Assembly (NCBI GenBank): GCA_947683425.1
Contig: CANTUQ010000055.1
Coordinates: 20,268,001 to 20,332,000 of the forward strand
From: Excoecaria cochinchinensis
Taxonomy: Eukaryota > Streptophyta > Magnoliopsida > Malpighiales > Euphorbiaceae
Length of the DNA: 64,000 bases
Direction of reading: 5' to 3'
Shown here in pieces: positions 49,377-61,739 of this stretch; position 1 is the stretch's first letter; each line of letters opens with the position of its first letter. The translations under genes were made by a program, and so were the position numbers. The notes beneath the pieces were generated by a model, which ran no database searches, had not been told where the DNA came from, and worked only from the letters and a program-made list of their open reading frames with translations.

Positions 49377-50746
49377 CACCTTGGGAGCCCTACGAGACTG
49401 GGTTTTACACCCATAGTGCATCGCGAAAACCGACTGCTAGACGTCATTTTTAGGCAAAGTTGTCTTCTTAACACTTGTTTCCCTACGTCGTATCTTTCAA
49501 ATGGAACAAGTTTCAGGTCATTTGGATTCCTAAATTAAGAGATATATATTAAACACTACAGACTGTTCGAACCAACCAAGCTAATCAGATACATGTCCGG
49601 GTTTTGCCATTTTTGAGCATCTTAATGACAGAATAAAATTATGGTCATTCTTAGACTTTTGTAGGCACAGCAGTCAAGGATCCAATGAATTAAGAATCAC
49701 TCAATTTAGATTTTTCAAACTTGATTTATGACAAAAACACTACCCGGAAGTCAGATCACATATAAACAGAACCTTTCCCTTAACCAAGGTTTATACTTTA
49801 ATTGAGCTCATAACAACTCAATCATCAACTCCAATACAAATCAACCATATAATTCAACTATATCATCTTTCAAATCATGTACACCATAATCATATATAAG
49901 TTTCTAAAAAAAACAAGCATACAATTCACACATTTAGATTAGTTCCCAAACCTCACACTCCTTAGCTCCTAATGGGGTTGTTGTTCACTTGTTTCCCCAA
50001 CCTTAGCCTTGCCTTTGATTCTCTTCTTTTCTTCAGCTAGCAATCAGAAATCCATTACACACAACTCCACAACTTGTTCTCAAATACTAAATCCATAAAT
50101 CAGATAAAGAAGAAATACATATATCAAACCCTTTACTTACCTTCCCAACTTAATCTTAATTCCTGATTTCTTACAATTCTTTCTTACACACATCAAACTC
50201 CAGCTCACTTCATTCACTCTCACCACTCACTTTCTCTCTCACGAAATGAAGAAGGAAGAAGGCTCAATATTGGAATAAAGATGCAGAAAATAATGACCTC
50301 AAAAACAACTGAACTTTCCCTCCCCACTTAAACAATTAATGCTAAGTGATGATGAGTCCACTCATCACAAACCCACAGCAAAAGCCACTAAGAAAAACTG
50401 CTCCCCATTAGCTTCCACTATACTTATTTTATTCTTCTCAACTTCCAGCAATTCCCACTAAAAATCTGCTTACATTAACTTATAATTATCCATTATTTTA
50501 TGCCTTAATCCTTATTAATTAACTTAATTAGTCATCCACTTAATTAAGCATGTATAATATCATTTCAATCACTTACATACTTGTTATTTTAGCAATTAGG
50601 TCCTTCTGTAAATTTCAGATTAATCCACATTCATAATTAATTGCTTAAACACCACTTAAATCAGAAATTACCCCTGAACACATACACATACATACTTCAC
50701 ATGTCATACCGAAACAACTAGGGTGTAATGCGGCCATTACAAAATA

Positions 50747-50818
50747 TCTAAATTTTGTTTGGTTAAAATTTTAAATTCTGCTATGTATGTGATGCATGTA
50801 ACTAAATTAATTCAAACA
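50747..50818 (+). repeat. Copia H 5' LTR, right end
   Basis: Continuation of 39960-40523 beyond element E. It ends in CA next to the primer site. Confidence 0.5.
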
Positions 50819-50831
50819 TGGTATTAGAACC
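50819..50831 (+). other. Degenerate primer-binding site of copia H
   Basis: TGGTATTAGAACC resembles the copia initiator-Met site TGGTATCAGAGCC with one C-to-T and one G-to-A transition. Confidence 0.6.
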
Positions 50832-51876
50832 TAGGTTTTAGCCATGAAATTATATTTTGTTAATTTTGTGGAATAACTTTCCATTTATGAGTTATTTATT
50901 TCTTTAATTTTCAAACTTTTGATTTTGATATTAATGAATGTTAGATTAAGAAATATTTATTTATGTAATTGTGTGATTAAAATAAAAAAAAGGGGAAAAT
51001 CGATTTTTTGCAGCAGGGAATTTTTATCTGCACAGAAGAACAGTCTTTTGTGTAGAGGAAGGGGCTATTCTACATGAATATTATTTTTGATCCATAATTT
51101 TTTTTTTATGATAATTTATGTTTTTAATATGTGATATTAAACGATAAGATCAAATAGAATTGAAATCGGTTAAGTTTTGCATGAAAACTAGTTTTACCGA
51201 AAAGTTCAATAAAATTATGTTGTTCGTGCTTGATTAGTTCTTAGCTAGAAAAAATTTTGATCTTAATTTTAAGATACATAAGATGTAATAATGTATTTTT
51301 AATTAATTTTATTAATTAATTTGGGCTCTAAATCATTTAGATTAATATTAGTAATTTAGAACAAATTAATGTGCTTAATTGAGTCTGTGGGCTTGATTTA
51401 AATTAGCAAATGATTTGGTGGGCCCAATGAGCTAATTTAAATTAAACTTACAAATTCTAATTACTATTATTAATGGTTTTTAGGGGCTAGAATGGGCTTG
51501 GTACATGCATGACCCATTCTCAAAGCCCAAATGCACAAAACTAGTTTATGTGCAAACTCATGATTAAAATTTATGGTGTGGATTTTGGACCACCCATAAT
51601 TTTTGACCCAAATTGATTTTTAATTAATTTCATAAGATTAATTAATTAAATAATCAATTTAAAATTAATGGGATTGATAATTAGGACAAGAACACATGTA
51701 TGCAAAGAGATTTCCTAAAATGGAAATTTTTTAAAATGGAAATAGTTTCCTAAACTTGATCATACTAAGACAATAACTCGTAAATGGTTTCAAGAATTGA
51801 AATAAGTTAAGTATTCCATGTATAGCTCTAAACTTATGCGTTAAAATTGTATATAAGGGTGCATGTTTGGGATGAT
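50832..51876 (+). other. Copia H leader, left part
   Basis: About 1 kb of AT-rich, non-coding sequence with several TTAATTAA-type motifs. It resumes at 58691 on the other side of element F. No gene seen. Confidence 0.45.
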
Positions 51877-52500
51877 TGTCACACTCCAAATACGGCCTAG
51901 TTGGAATTAGTAAGTTTAATTGGACTTTGGGAGTATTGTGGTAATTTATGCAAGAGAATTAAGGATTTTATTGAAAAGTTAATTAAAGTTTTGAGAGAAG
52001 AATTTTTATTAGTGACCATTTGGTAATTAAGTGAGGACTTAAAGAGTTATGCAAGGAGCTGTTGATAAAAGGGTAGTTAGTGGATTTGGGGGTCCAATCA
52101 GAATATGACAAGTGGATAGTGTGCATGAAGAGGATTCGAAAGAAGAAAGAGGAAGAGGCAGAAAGTGGCATCATTTTTTTATTTTTTTCCTGGGTTGTCC
52201 CGTTTCTCCTCTTTCTTCTCTTCATTCTTCCTTGCTTTTTTATGGGTTTTGCATGTATTAATATTTTGCAAGTTTGAGTTGTGTTTTAAGATATAAGAGC
52301 TGAGTTTTCAAGGTGACTTACTATATTTATGTGTGGTTCTCCATCTTTTTCTTCTTTCTGGATTTTCGTTGCTATTTCAAGGGTTGATATTGCGGTTTAT
52401 TTGTTGGTTCATGCAAGCTATTGAAGAAAGAAAGAAGAAAAAGGGAAAGGGAAGGTCTGAACTTGAGGGTGATAGTGGAAGTTGAACTCCATATCAGGTT

Positions 52501-52590
52501 TGGGAGCTGTACTCTTATGGATGTTGTGTTTGGGAGCTGTACTCTTATGGATGTTGTGTTTGGGAGCTTTACTCTTATGGATGTTGTGTT
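52501..52590 (+). repeat. 30-bp tandem repeat, three units
   Basis: Three adjacent units starting TGGGAGCTGTACTCTTATGG, the third with one change. The 3' LTR has the same array at about 56568-56657. Confidence 0.92.
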
Positions 52591-52967
52591 TGGGAGTGTT
52601 TTCCCATCCTCACTTTGGTTCATGTTTTAAGTTTAAATGATGAAGTTGTTTGTAAGCTTCGTATATAAAAATGCATGATTGTTAAAGTATGTGAATATGA
52701 CTTAAATGCTATGATTAATTTAGGTTTGCATGCTAAGTTGATATGTATTTGTAGGGGAGATGTAAAGGATTTTGATATCTGTTGTTTGTTAAAAAAAATT
52801 GGTAAAATGTCATATTTTGATGTTAGATGAGCATGTTTATGTAAGTCATTTAAGCTTTCAGGCATGATTTTGGGACTAAAAATAAGGTTTAATACATGTG
52901 AGTTGATTGTGGTTGATTTGGGTTTCAAACAGGTAAGCTTTTTCTTCTGTTTCTCTGGGTCTGTCGT

Positions 52968-53213
52968 CTTATACGGCGGTAAGGAACACCCATACCGCCG
53001 TGTAAAACGCTACTGGTTTGTGAAGTTTTTTTGTCCATCGTGTTACACGGCAGTAAGGATTACCCCATGCCGCCGTGTAAATGTCTACTGGAGAGTGTGT
53101 TCAGTCGTTTTACACGGCGGTAAGTGGTACCCCATACCGCCGTGTAACTCGTTACTGGAAGTTTATCTTTAGCTTCTACACGGCGGTAAGGGTGAGCCAT
53201 ACCGCCATGTAAA
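52968..53213. repeat. Four-unit hairpin array of the F 5' LTR
   Basis: Units with stems ACACGGCGGTA/TACCGCCGTGT, about 70 bp apart, joined by spacers ending in TACTGG. It lies 1.32-1.56 kb from the LTR 3' end. Some units carry a change in one arm only. Confidence 0.88.
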
Positions 53214-53723
53214 CCCAGTTTCCTCTTCTCGAGATGTTTTTATGGGTAATTTGCAATTGGGTCTTTATTAAGGGATCATAGTTAATAAGTTTATCATATT
53301 ATAATACTTATGATCATGTAAGATTTGGTTTTCATATGTCATGAGTTCTTAAATATAAACTAAATAATAATTAATGATTTTTCCTATATATATGACTATT
53401 ATGTATGTGATGTTAATGTATGTAAATCACTTCATTGGGAGTTTTATATTTGATTACAGAGGTAAATGATTTATATGTCTTGGTTTATGAGTAATATACA
53501 TGTATGCACAAATTATATGATTACACTTATAGTATACACTACTATATGACAATGAGCTTTGTATATGAAGGTATTACTATTTTGAGCCTGGTCAGTCATA
53601 GTGAGTGGATAAGATAAGCGCTTATCTAGCGTATAAGTATATGTGTGAGTGTAGCTGCTATACGATATATAAAATACGCAGACCCCAATCGCGTCCACAT
53701 GTTTTAAGGCTTCAGTCTCCACA

Positions 53724-53724
<1 letters not shown>

Positions 53725-53771
<47 letters not shown>
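53725..53771. repeat. (AT)n in the F 5' LTR
   Basis: About 23 AT units. The 3' LTR has about 71 units at the same site (57789-57930). Confidence 0.95.
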
Positions 53772-53773
<2 letters not shown>

Positions 53774-54144
53774 TTCGAGACTTATGGCTCTACAAGTTGG
53801 ATACTGTGTCCTATCAGTATCAAATTCCCGTATCCACTAGTTAATGAATATCAAGCTATCATGTATGGGTCTAATTGTATATGTTGCTGCTATCAGTATA
53901 TAAATTGAGCACATGTTACATGTTTATATTCTAGGGTTGCAACTAGATGTAATATGATAAAGGTAACTTGGTGTACATGATAATTGGTTTATATTGTGTA
54001 CATGCCTATGATTATAAATAATGGTTTTATACATGAATATGGTTGTATATATATGGATAGACATGCAAGTTGTTTATCACTTACGTGTTTAATTGTAATT
54101 AGTTGTATATATGTATATGTTGTTGTTTGTTTATTTCTCCCCAC

Positions 54145-54180
54145 TAAGCGATTTCGCTTAGCACGGGTTCTTTCCCGTGT
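54145..54180 (+). other. Tandem hairpin of the F 5' LTR
   Basis: CTAAGCG/CGCTTAG with an ATTT loop, then CACGGG/CCCGTG. 351 bp from the LTR 3' end. Confidence 0.72.
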
Positions 54181-54534
54181 AGGTTGCGAGTTCCTTTTCT
54201 TGAGTAGGACATCTGTAGGTCGGCCACTATAAGTCTTTGGATGGAGTTTATTTTTTATCTTCCGCTGTTTATCTATTTTTGTATATGGATTTGATTATGG
54301 AAAATGTACCTTTTGTAATGGAACAACCATTTTGTAGATGTTTATATTACAAGCTATTTTTGTAAAACGATATAGTTATAGGTATTTTTATATAGACTTA
54401 CTATATTTCGATTAAATATTTCAATGTATCTCATCTTGGTTTTGTTTATAAGTGTGTGTATTTGGATTCGTATATGTGTTTGTGCATGTGACATCTCGGT
54501 ATCCTTCGAACGGGGGTATCGGGGTGTTACAGCT

Positions 54535-54546
54535 TGGTATCAGAGC
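54535..54546 (+). other. Primer-binding site of element F
   Basis: TGGTATCAGAGC, three bases after the 5' LTR. Confidence 0.92.
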
Positions 54547-54656
54547 ACCGGTTTAGTCGGTTATGGTCCCATACGATTGTTTGAGTATAGAGTCTTTACA
54601 TGAGAGCCTGTCTAGAGTCGTGGCCTAATGCAGATGTTGTTTTATGTAGTGTCTAG

Positions 54657-55850
54657 ATGGAGTCGGATCCAAGTGAGTATATGGCCGACATGATGGAAAG
54701 TGTCAATCCAGTTGGGAGTAATCCGATCGGTCAAGATAGGCCTGCACGTGAGCTTGCACCAGTAGAAGGCCATGGTTTCGATCCGTCATTTGTACTAGGC
54801 TTACTACAAGTGGTAGACAGATTGACTGCTCCTAAGGCTGCTTCTGAGCTTATAAGGAAAAGAGGAGCAAAAGAATTCCTTGGAACCTCCTTGGACGAAT
54901 CAGATGTAGTGGAATTCTGGTTGAAGAGAACTGATAGGATTTTACAACAGATAGCTTGCCCTCTGCATCAACGAGTTACTTGTGCTGTATCGCTTTTGCA
55001 AGGATCAGCATATGATTAGTGGAACCTTGTGCTTCTCAACCCCCAGAGACCAGCTGAATTGACATGGTAGTTCTTCGTGAAAGAGTTTGAGCAGAAATAT
55101 GTGACCAAGGCCTACCAAGAGGCAAAGTGGAATGAATTTATCAATTTGAAATAGAGGAACTTATCGGTCAGCGACTACGAGAAAGAGTTTAGCCGATTGA
55201 CCAAGTATGTGCCCCAACCGCTGTTGATGGAAGACTTTAAGTGCCAAAATTTTCAGGGTGGATTAAGAGAAGTCAATAGAGGTCCATTGTCGACAATGGC
55301 AGTTATGCATCCGGTTGGATACTATCAGTTCGTAGCCGCCGCGATAAAGTTGGAAGAATCCGAGTTGGCAAAGCAAAGAGTAGAGCAGAAGAAAAGAGCC
55401 TTTGATGGTGGAGTTGCCAGTAATAAGAAGTCTAAAGGTACTCCGATTGACCGAGGGACTAAAGGGACTGCCCAAGCGCCTTCTGAAGTAGGAAGTGCAG
55501 CACCGCCCCCGAGTAGAGGAAATAGAGCACCGGAGTGTGAGCATTGACAAAGGTACCATTGGGGTACATGTCGTAAGATCACGGGTGCATGCTTTAAGTC
55601 CGAAACTATGGAGCATTGGTTTGCTAGTTACCCCGATCGACAAGAGAACAAGATGCCAGCAAGTGAGTCAAGCGGGCGGAGGTAGATCAAATGCGACTAG
55701 AAGTAATCGGGATAGAAGTAGAGCTCCTCGGGCTCCATTGGAGACAGTGCAGTGACCTAGTGCTACAGAAGAGTATAATCGGCCTAGGGTGTATGCATTG
55801 ATCGGAGAAGATGCGACTGATACCGCAGGTCCTTCTGGTAAGTATTGATT
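54657..55850 (+). pseudogene. Element F gag, broken
   Basis: Start at 54657 (MESDPSEYM). It holds the gag core with VSLLQGSAYD, KEFEQKYVTKAYQEAKW and SDYEKEFSRLTKYVP, a basic linker, and a damaged pair of zinc knuckles near 55535-55630. Stops at about 55018 (TGG to TAG by comparison with A), 55067 and 55154 (CAG to TAG), then a frame change near 55548. The sequence runs out around GEDATDTAG just before where the protease begins in A, D and E. It then jumps to the terminal pol codons at about 55910. Confidence 0.88.
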
Positions 55851-55904
55851 TTTTAAGCTTTGATTTAGTTCGGTTTTGGTATTTGGGATGGAAGTGATTA
55901 GCGA

Positions 55905-55943
55905 GGAAATTTCAAGGATGAAATTTCTTAAGGGGGAGAGATT
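55905..55943 (+). other. Pol 3' stub and polypurine tract of element F
   Basis: The terminal codons FKDEIS and a stop correspond to FEDEIL/FEDKIL at the end of pol in A and E. The tract AAGGGGGAGAGATT follows, directly next to the 3' LTR. This marks the 3' breakpoint of the internal deletion. Confidence 0.85.
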
Positions 55944-57031
55944 TGTTACACCCCAAATACGGCCTAGTTGGAATTAGTAAGTTTAATTGGACTTTGGGAG
56001 TATTGTGGTAATTTATGCAAGAGAATTAAGGGTTTTATTGAAAAGTTAATTAAAGTTTTGAGAGAAGAATTTTTATTATTGACCATTTGGTAATTAAGTG
56101 AGGACTTAAAGAGTTATGCAAGGAGCTATTGGTAAAAGGGTAGTTAGTGGATTTGGGGGTCCAATCAGAATATGACAAGTGGATATTGTGCATGAAGAGG
56201 ATTTGAAAGAAGAAAGAGGAAGAGGTAGAAATTGGTTTGATTTTTTCTTTTTTTCCTGGGCTGTCCCGTTTCTCCTCTTTCTTCTCTTCATTCTTCCTTG
56301 CTTTTCTATGGGTTTTGCATGTATTAATACTCTGCAAGTTTGAGTTGTGTTTTAAGAGTTAAGAGCTGAGTTTTCAAGGTAAGCTACTATATTTAGGTGT
56401 GGTTCTCCATCTTCTTCTTCTTTTTGGATTTTCGTTGCTGTTTCACGGGTTGATATTGCGGTTTGTTTGTTGGTTCATGCAAGCTGTTGAAGAAAGAAAG
56501 AAGGACAAAGGGAAAGGGAAGGTCTGAACTTGAGGGTGATAGTGGAAGTTGAACTCCATATCAGGTTTGGGAGCTGTACTCTTATGGATATTGTGTTTGG
56601 GAGCTGTATTCTTATGGATGTTGTGTTTGGGAGCTGTACTCTTATGGATGTTGTGTTTGGGAGTGTTTTCCCATCCTCACTTTGGTTCATGTTTTAAGTT
56701 TAAATGATGAAGTTGTTTGTAAGCTTTGTATATAAAAATGCATGATTGTTAAAGTATGTGAATATGACTTAAATGCTATGATTAATTTAAGTTTGCATGT
56801 TAAGTTGATATGTATTTGTAGGGGAGATGTAAAGGATTTTGATATCTGTTGTTTGTTAAAGAAAATGGTAAAATGTCATATTTTGATGTTAGATGAGCAT
56901 GTTTATGTAAGTCATTTAAGCTTTCAGGCATGATTTTGGGATTAAAAATAAGGTTTAATACATGTGAGTTGATTGTGGTTGATTTGCATTTCAAACAGGT
57001 AAGCTTTTTCTTCAGTTTCTCCAAGTCTATC

Positions 57032-57281
57032 GTCTTACACGGCGGTAAGGAACACCCATACCGCCGTGTAAAACGCTATTGGTTTGTGAAATTTTTGTGT
57101 CCGTTGTGTTACACGGCAGTAAGGGTTACCCCATGCCGCCGTGTAAATATCTACTGGAGAGTGTGTTCCGTCGTTTTACACGGCAGTAAGGGGTACCCCA
57201 TACCGCCGTGTAACTCGTTACTGGAAGTTTATTTTTAGCTTCTACACGGCGGTAAGGGCGAGCCATACCGCCATGTAAACC
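57032..57281. repeat. Four-unit hairpin array of the F 3' LTR
   Basis: Same units as 52968-53213, with small differences such as ACGGCAG in the third unit. Confidence 0.88.
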
Positions 57282-57788
57282 CAGTTTCCTCTTCTTGAGA
57301 TGTTTTTATGGGTAATTTACACTTGGGTCTTTATTAAGGGATCATAGTTAATAAGTTTATCATATTATAATACTTATGATCATGCAAGATTTGGTTTTCA
57401 TATGTCATGAGGTCTTAACTATAAACTAAGTAATAATGAATGATTTTTCCTATATATATGACTATTATGTATGTGATGTTAATGTATGTGAATCACTTCA
57501 TTGGGAGTTTTATGTTTGATTACAGAGGTAAATGATTTATATGTCTTGGTTTATGAGTAATATACATGTATGCCGAAATTATATGATTACACTTATAGTA
57601 TACACTACTATATGACAATGAGCTTGTATATGAAGGTATTAATATTTTGAGCCTGGTCAGTCATAGTGAGTGGATAAGATAAGCGCTTATCTAGGGTATA
57701 AGTATATGTGTGAGTACAGCTGCTATACGATATATGAAATACGCAGACCCCAATCGGGTCCACATGTTTTGAGGCTTCGCTCTCCATA

Positions 57789-57932
<144 letters not shown>

Positions 57933-58302
57933 TTCGAAACTTATGTCTCTACAAGTTGGATACTGTGTCCTATCAGTATTAAATTCCCGTATCCACTAGT
58001 TAATGAATATCAGGCTATCATGTATGGGTCTCTTTGTATATGTTGCTGTTATCAGTATATAAATTGAGCACATGTTACATGTTTATATTCTAGGGCTGTA
58101 GGTAGATGTAATATGATAAAGGTAACTTGGTGTACATGATAATTGCTTTATATTGTGTACATGCCTATGATTATAAATAATGGTTTTATACATGAATATG
58201 TTTGTATATATATGGATAGACATGCAAGTTGTTTATCACTTACGTGTTTAATTGCAATTGGTTGTATATATGTATATGTTGTTGTTTGTTTGTTTCTTCC
58301 AA

Positions 58303-58338
58303 CTAAGCGATGTCGCTTAGCATGGGTTCTTTCCCGTT
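58303..58338 (+). other. Tandem hairpin of the F 3' LTR
   Basis: CTAAGCG/CGCTTAG with an ATGT loop. The second stem has decayed (CATGGG/CCCGTT). 352 bp from the LTR end. Confidence 0.65.
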
Positions 58339-58690
58339 TAGGTGGCGAGTTCCTTTTTTTGAGTCGGACATCTGCAGGTCGGCCACTAGAAGTCTTTGGA
58401 TGGAGTTTATTTTGTGTCTTCTACTGTTTATCTATTTTTGAATATGGATTTGATTATGGAAAATGTACCTTTTGTAATGGAACAACCATTTTGTAGATGT
58501 ATATGTTACAAGCTATTTTTGTAAAACGATATAGTTATATGTATTTTTATATAGACTTACTATATTTTGATTAAATATTTCATTGTATCTCATCTTGGTT
58601 TTGTTTATAAGTGTGTGTATTTGGATTCGTATATGTGTTTGTGCGCGTGACATCTCGGTATCCTTCCAACAGGGGTATCGGGGTGTTACA

Positions 58691-59621
58691 ATGGTGGTTA
58701 GTTATGGATTAAAGCCTAATGTGATTTGGGATACTGCATGTTTCGGCTTATAATAACTTTTATGTCCTGGCCATTTGTTTTTATTTGAATATTTTTCTAA
58801 TTGTAATATGCAATTAGATTACATAGAATTGAATTAGAATTATATATATAAAAAAAAAACATTACTAGCAATTGAGCAAGAAGGGGGCCGTAAGAAGATT
58901 GGAGATTTTATAATATTTCTTCTTTGTTTGATCTTGCATACTACCTAGGTTAGACCTTTTGATCTCCCTTTTGGCTCGGGGAGGCCAATGTAGTAAAATC
59001 CATAACCAAGCCATATTTGTATGATTTATATTTATACCATAGATATAGGAATCATACCAATGTCTGTCAACCATATATGATGAGACCAATTAACAAAATC
59101 CCTCAAAATAACACTAAGATATATTAGCCTTCCATTAATTAGAAGAGAACTAGAGTTCTTTATAGTGTGGGTTGTTGACTAAAGCTAGGCCCACATTATA
59201 TCGAATATGTTCAAATCCAATTAATGGGCCTTCTTAGCAAGCCCATTAGCTTGTTGACCAAAGTCAAGGCTAATGGACCAGGAGGCAAGATTGGAGAATG
59301 CATAAATGATATGCACGCAACAAAAGTTAATAACCTAATGATCTAATAGTTGTGTAGAGACACAATTGGTATAGAGAGACCTACCATTCAAGGGTATGGG
59401 ATTTGATTCGTTGACCAAAGTCAAAGACCAATTTCATATCAAGGATTGGATATTGGCTCACTAGGAAAACCAACGGGGTTTTCTCGGATCACATAGTGAG
59501 GGCTATTGATTCACAATAAAATAATGGGAGTTAAATGGATTAATTAAAGACCTAATTGATGCATGCATATACATGATCGCATTCTTACATAAGTTTCTTT
59601 CTTCACATTTTAGGACTTCAT
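58691..59621 (+). other. Copia H leader, right part
   Basis: Non-coding sequence between element F and the copia gag. Contains two copies of a GTTGACCAAAGTCAA motif (about 59253 and 59419). No gene recognised on either strand. Confidence 0.5.
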
Positions 59622-60500
59622 CATGAGCATTTCTCACATAAATCTATGTTAAATTTTGGATAACAAGGTGGTTGCCAACAATTACTCTGATTGGATTAGG
59701 CAAATGAGAATTGTTCTCAGGATCGAAAAGATCCATAATGTGTTAGATCAAGATCCATTTGCATTTCCATCTGATGATGCCATTGATGAGATCAAGGGCA
59801 TCTATGATAAAGACATGGTGGATTGTAAAGCAGCAACATGTATTATGCTTGGTGCTATGTCCTTAGAGCTTTAGAAGCAATATGAAAAGATGGATGCTAG
59901 AACCATCATTTTACACTTAGAGGAGCTTTATGCTTCTTAAGCTAGAAGTGAGCAATATGACATTTCTAAAGCCCTTTTTAGCTGTAAAATGGTGGAGGAC
60001 ACTTTAGCTGCTACACATGCATTAAAGATGTATAGGTACATAGAGCATTGGGGTAGGCTTGGCTATGTTATGGATAATGATCTATACATAGACCTATTCT
60101 TACACTCATTGGCTCCAAGTTTTGCATCGTTCGTGCTTAACTTTAACATGAATAAGATTCAAGTTTATGTACCCGAGCTTATTAAAATGCTTAAGATAGT
60201 TGATGGATCATTTAAGAAGGATCCAAAGTTAGTCATGGTTGTCTCTTCTGCTAATAAGGGCAATAAAGAGAAGAAGAAGGCAACTAAGGCACAACCCAAG
60301 CATGGTGGCATATCACTACCAAGAAGGAGAATAATCCTAAAGGAACTTGTTTCCATTGTGGAAAGGATGGCCACTGGAAGAGAAACTGCAAGGTCTACTT
60401 AGATTCTCTCAAGGAGAAGAAGCAGACTAAGGCTTCAACTCCAGGTATTCATATGATTGAAATAAATACTTATTCTATTACTTCTAGGAAATCTTGGGAT
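59622..60500 (+). pseudogene. Copia H gag, broken
   Basis: Likely start at 59622 (MSISHIN), in frame with NNYSDWIRQMRIVLRIEKI, the N-terminal motif of Ty1/copia gag, and then the gag core with LNFNMNKIQ. A zinc knuckle CFHCGKDGHWKRNC lies at about 60345-60390 in a shifted frame. Stops at about 59650, 59872 (CAG to TAG by comparison with the family) and 59938 (CAA to TAA), plus a frameshift before the knuckle, inactivate it. It is the oldest coding layer in the right half. Confidence 0.82.
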
Positions 60501-61231
60501 ATCTGACAAATGTTTATTTGTGGGATATCCAAAAGAAACAATTGGATATTACTTCTATCATCGCTTGGAACAAAAGATGCTTGTTCAAGGGATGTTGTCT
60601 ACTTAGAAAGAGAGCTCCTTCTAGAAAGGACAATGGGAGTAGAATTGAACTTAATAAAGTTCAAGATCCACAAGTTGAAGCAAATCAACTGGTTGAACCT
60701 GAAATTGAATCTCATAATGATGAGATTACAGTTCAACAAGAGTATACAAAAGTTCCTAAGAAATTTACTAGGATACATTCTATCCCATTGAGATATAAAT
60801 TTCTCATGGACTCTGATAAGAATGTATCTATAGTAGAGGATAGTGAGCCTATAAGCTATCAAGAAGTTCTGAATAGTTTAGAACTGTGGCTTAAGGCTAT
60901 GCAGTCCGAAATGGACTCCATGTATGAGAACAAAGAATGGACTTTGACTCAACCACCTGAAGGGATAAAACACATAGGGTGTCTTTAAGAAGAAGACTAA
61001 CAAGGAGGATAATGTAGTTACCTATAAGGCTCGTTCGGTAGCAAAAGGTTATTGTCAAAAAGAAGGTATTGACTTTGATGAAACCTTTTCTCTAGTAGCG
61101 ATGCTTAAGTCCATTAGAATACTTTTAGCCATTGCTGCTCATTATGATTATGAGATTTGGCAAATGGATATGAATACAACTTTCCTGAATGGAAATCTAA
61201 CTGACGAAGTGTATATAGCACAGCCTGAGTG
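60501..61231 (+). pseudogene. Copia H RT fragment, internally deleted and truncated
   Basis: Protease and integrase are missing between gag and this segment. What remains is the region before RT and the RT start: SYQEVLNS, AMQSEMDSMYENKEWTL, then in another frame YKARSVAKGYCQKEGIDFDETF and SIRILLAIAAHYDYEIWQMDMNT, the typical copia RT entry, ending FLNGNLTDEVYIAQPE. The catalytic YVDD region is not present: at 61232 the sequence switches to an LTR end. A frame change near 60985 and replacement of the usual Pro by Leu in FSLVAML are further signs of decay. Confidence 0.85.
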
Positions 61232-61300
61232 TAACACCCCAATGCCCCTTGGGAGGACAAGGGAGCGCTACACAGCACTAATATAACTATAACCATACAT
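61232..61300 (-). repeat. Sliver of a long-LTR end
   Basis: It starts TGTAACACCCCAATGCCCCT, very similar to the reverse complement of the end of LTR D0 (39920-39954). Only the first few dozen bases are clear before pararetrovirus-like sequence begins. It marks the junction between copia H and what follows. Confidence 0.55.
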
Positions 61301-61329
61301 GCTACAAAGAAAAGCCTTAAAACATACTT

Positions 61330-61735
61330 ATCAAAAAGGATGCGGCTCCTTTTAAAAACCCAAGTGAGGATTTAAACAAGAACATTAAAAACATTCTTCA
61401 ACAAAAGAATTTTACAAACACTCATCTTAATACAATTGCAATACAATTGACTAGGATTGAGGAAAACCAAAAAGCCACCACTATCGTTTTCCAGGTTGAA
61501 TCAATAGCTTCAAAACTAAAATGTCCAGTGTTTAAACCTTTTCAAGTCTCCAAAACAAGTCAAAAACTGTTTAGGGAAGGTAAATCTAAATTTACCGAAG
61601 CTCTTAAAACCCAACTCAGTAGAATAAAACAAACTTCTACTTCTAAACCTGTATTGTGCAAGATACCCCTGACCGCAACAAAGCTATTAGTACTCTAGGT
61701 CAGGTTTCTGATTCTGGAGATTCACAATAGAATGA
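61330..61735 (+). pseudogene. Pararetrovirus upstream ORF fragment
   Basis: Open from about 61342 to 61698, helical and rich in Lys, Asn and Gln (TRIEENQKATTIVFQVES). It then shifts frame and reaches a stop just before the coat-like region at 61740. In caulimovirids the segment before the coat protein is the end of the movement protein or a linker; I cannot tell which. Its 5' part is missing. Confidence 0.5.
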
Positions 61736-61739
61736 GGAG

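Larger units (their letters stand above)
40524..50741 (-). mobile_element. Element E: nearly intact Tekay/Del-type chromovirus
   Basis: 10.2 kb, with LTRs 40524-43274 and 47992-50741 and a perfect 5-bp target duplication, aaata (40519-40523, 50742-50746). Primer site, gag, pol and polypurine tract are all present. The LTRs look nearly identical over their whole length, so this is one of the youngest insertions in the window. It landed in the copia LTR of H. Three defects in gag-pol (see those entries) argue that this copy is not autonomous. Confidence 0.95.
47992..50741 (-). repeat. 5' LTR of element E
   Basis: 2.75 kb, nearly identical to 40524-43274 with scattered single-base differences. 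Tandem hairpin 48428-48470, GGCATGCC near 48923, CG hairpin 49336-49376. No gene. Confidence 0.94.
51877..54531 (+). repeat. 5' LTR of element F
   Basis: 2.66 kb, TGTCACACTCC to GGGGTGTTACA. Contains a GA/CT tract (52130-52260), a 30-bp tandem repeat (52501-52590), a four-unit hairpin array (52968-53213), a 16-bp palindrome AGATAAGCGCTTATCT near 53612, an (AT)n (53725-53771) and the tandem hairpin (54145-54180). Confidence 0.92.

Noticed and set aside
59580..59625. A spliced leader intron ending at TTTTAG before the copia gag start
   Set aside because: The 3' splice-like sequence is suggestive, but no matching donor or branch site can be argued from sequence alone, and the element is decayed.
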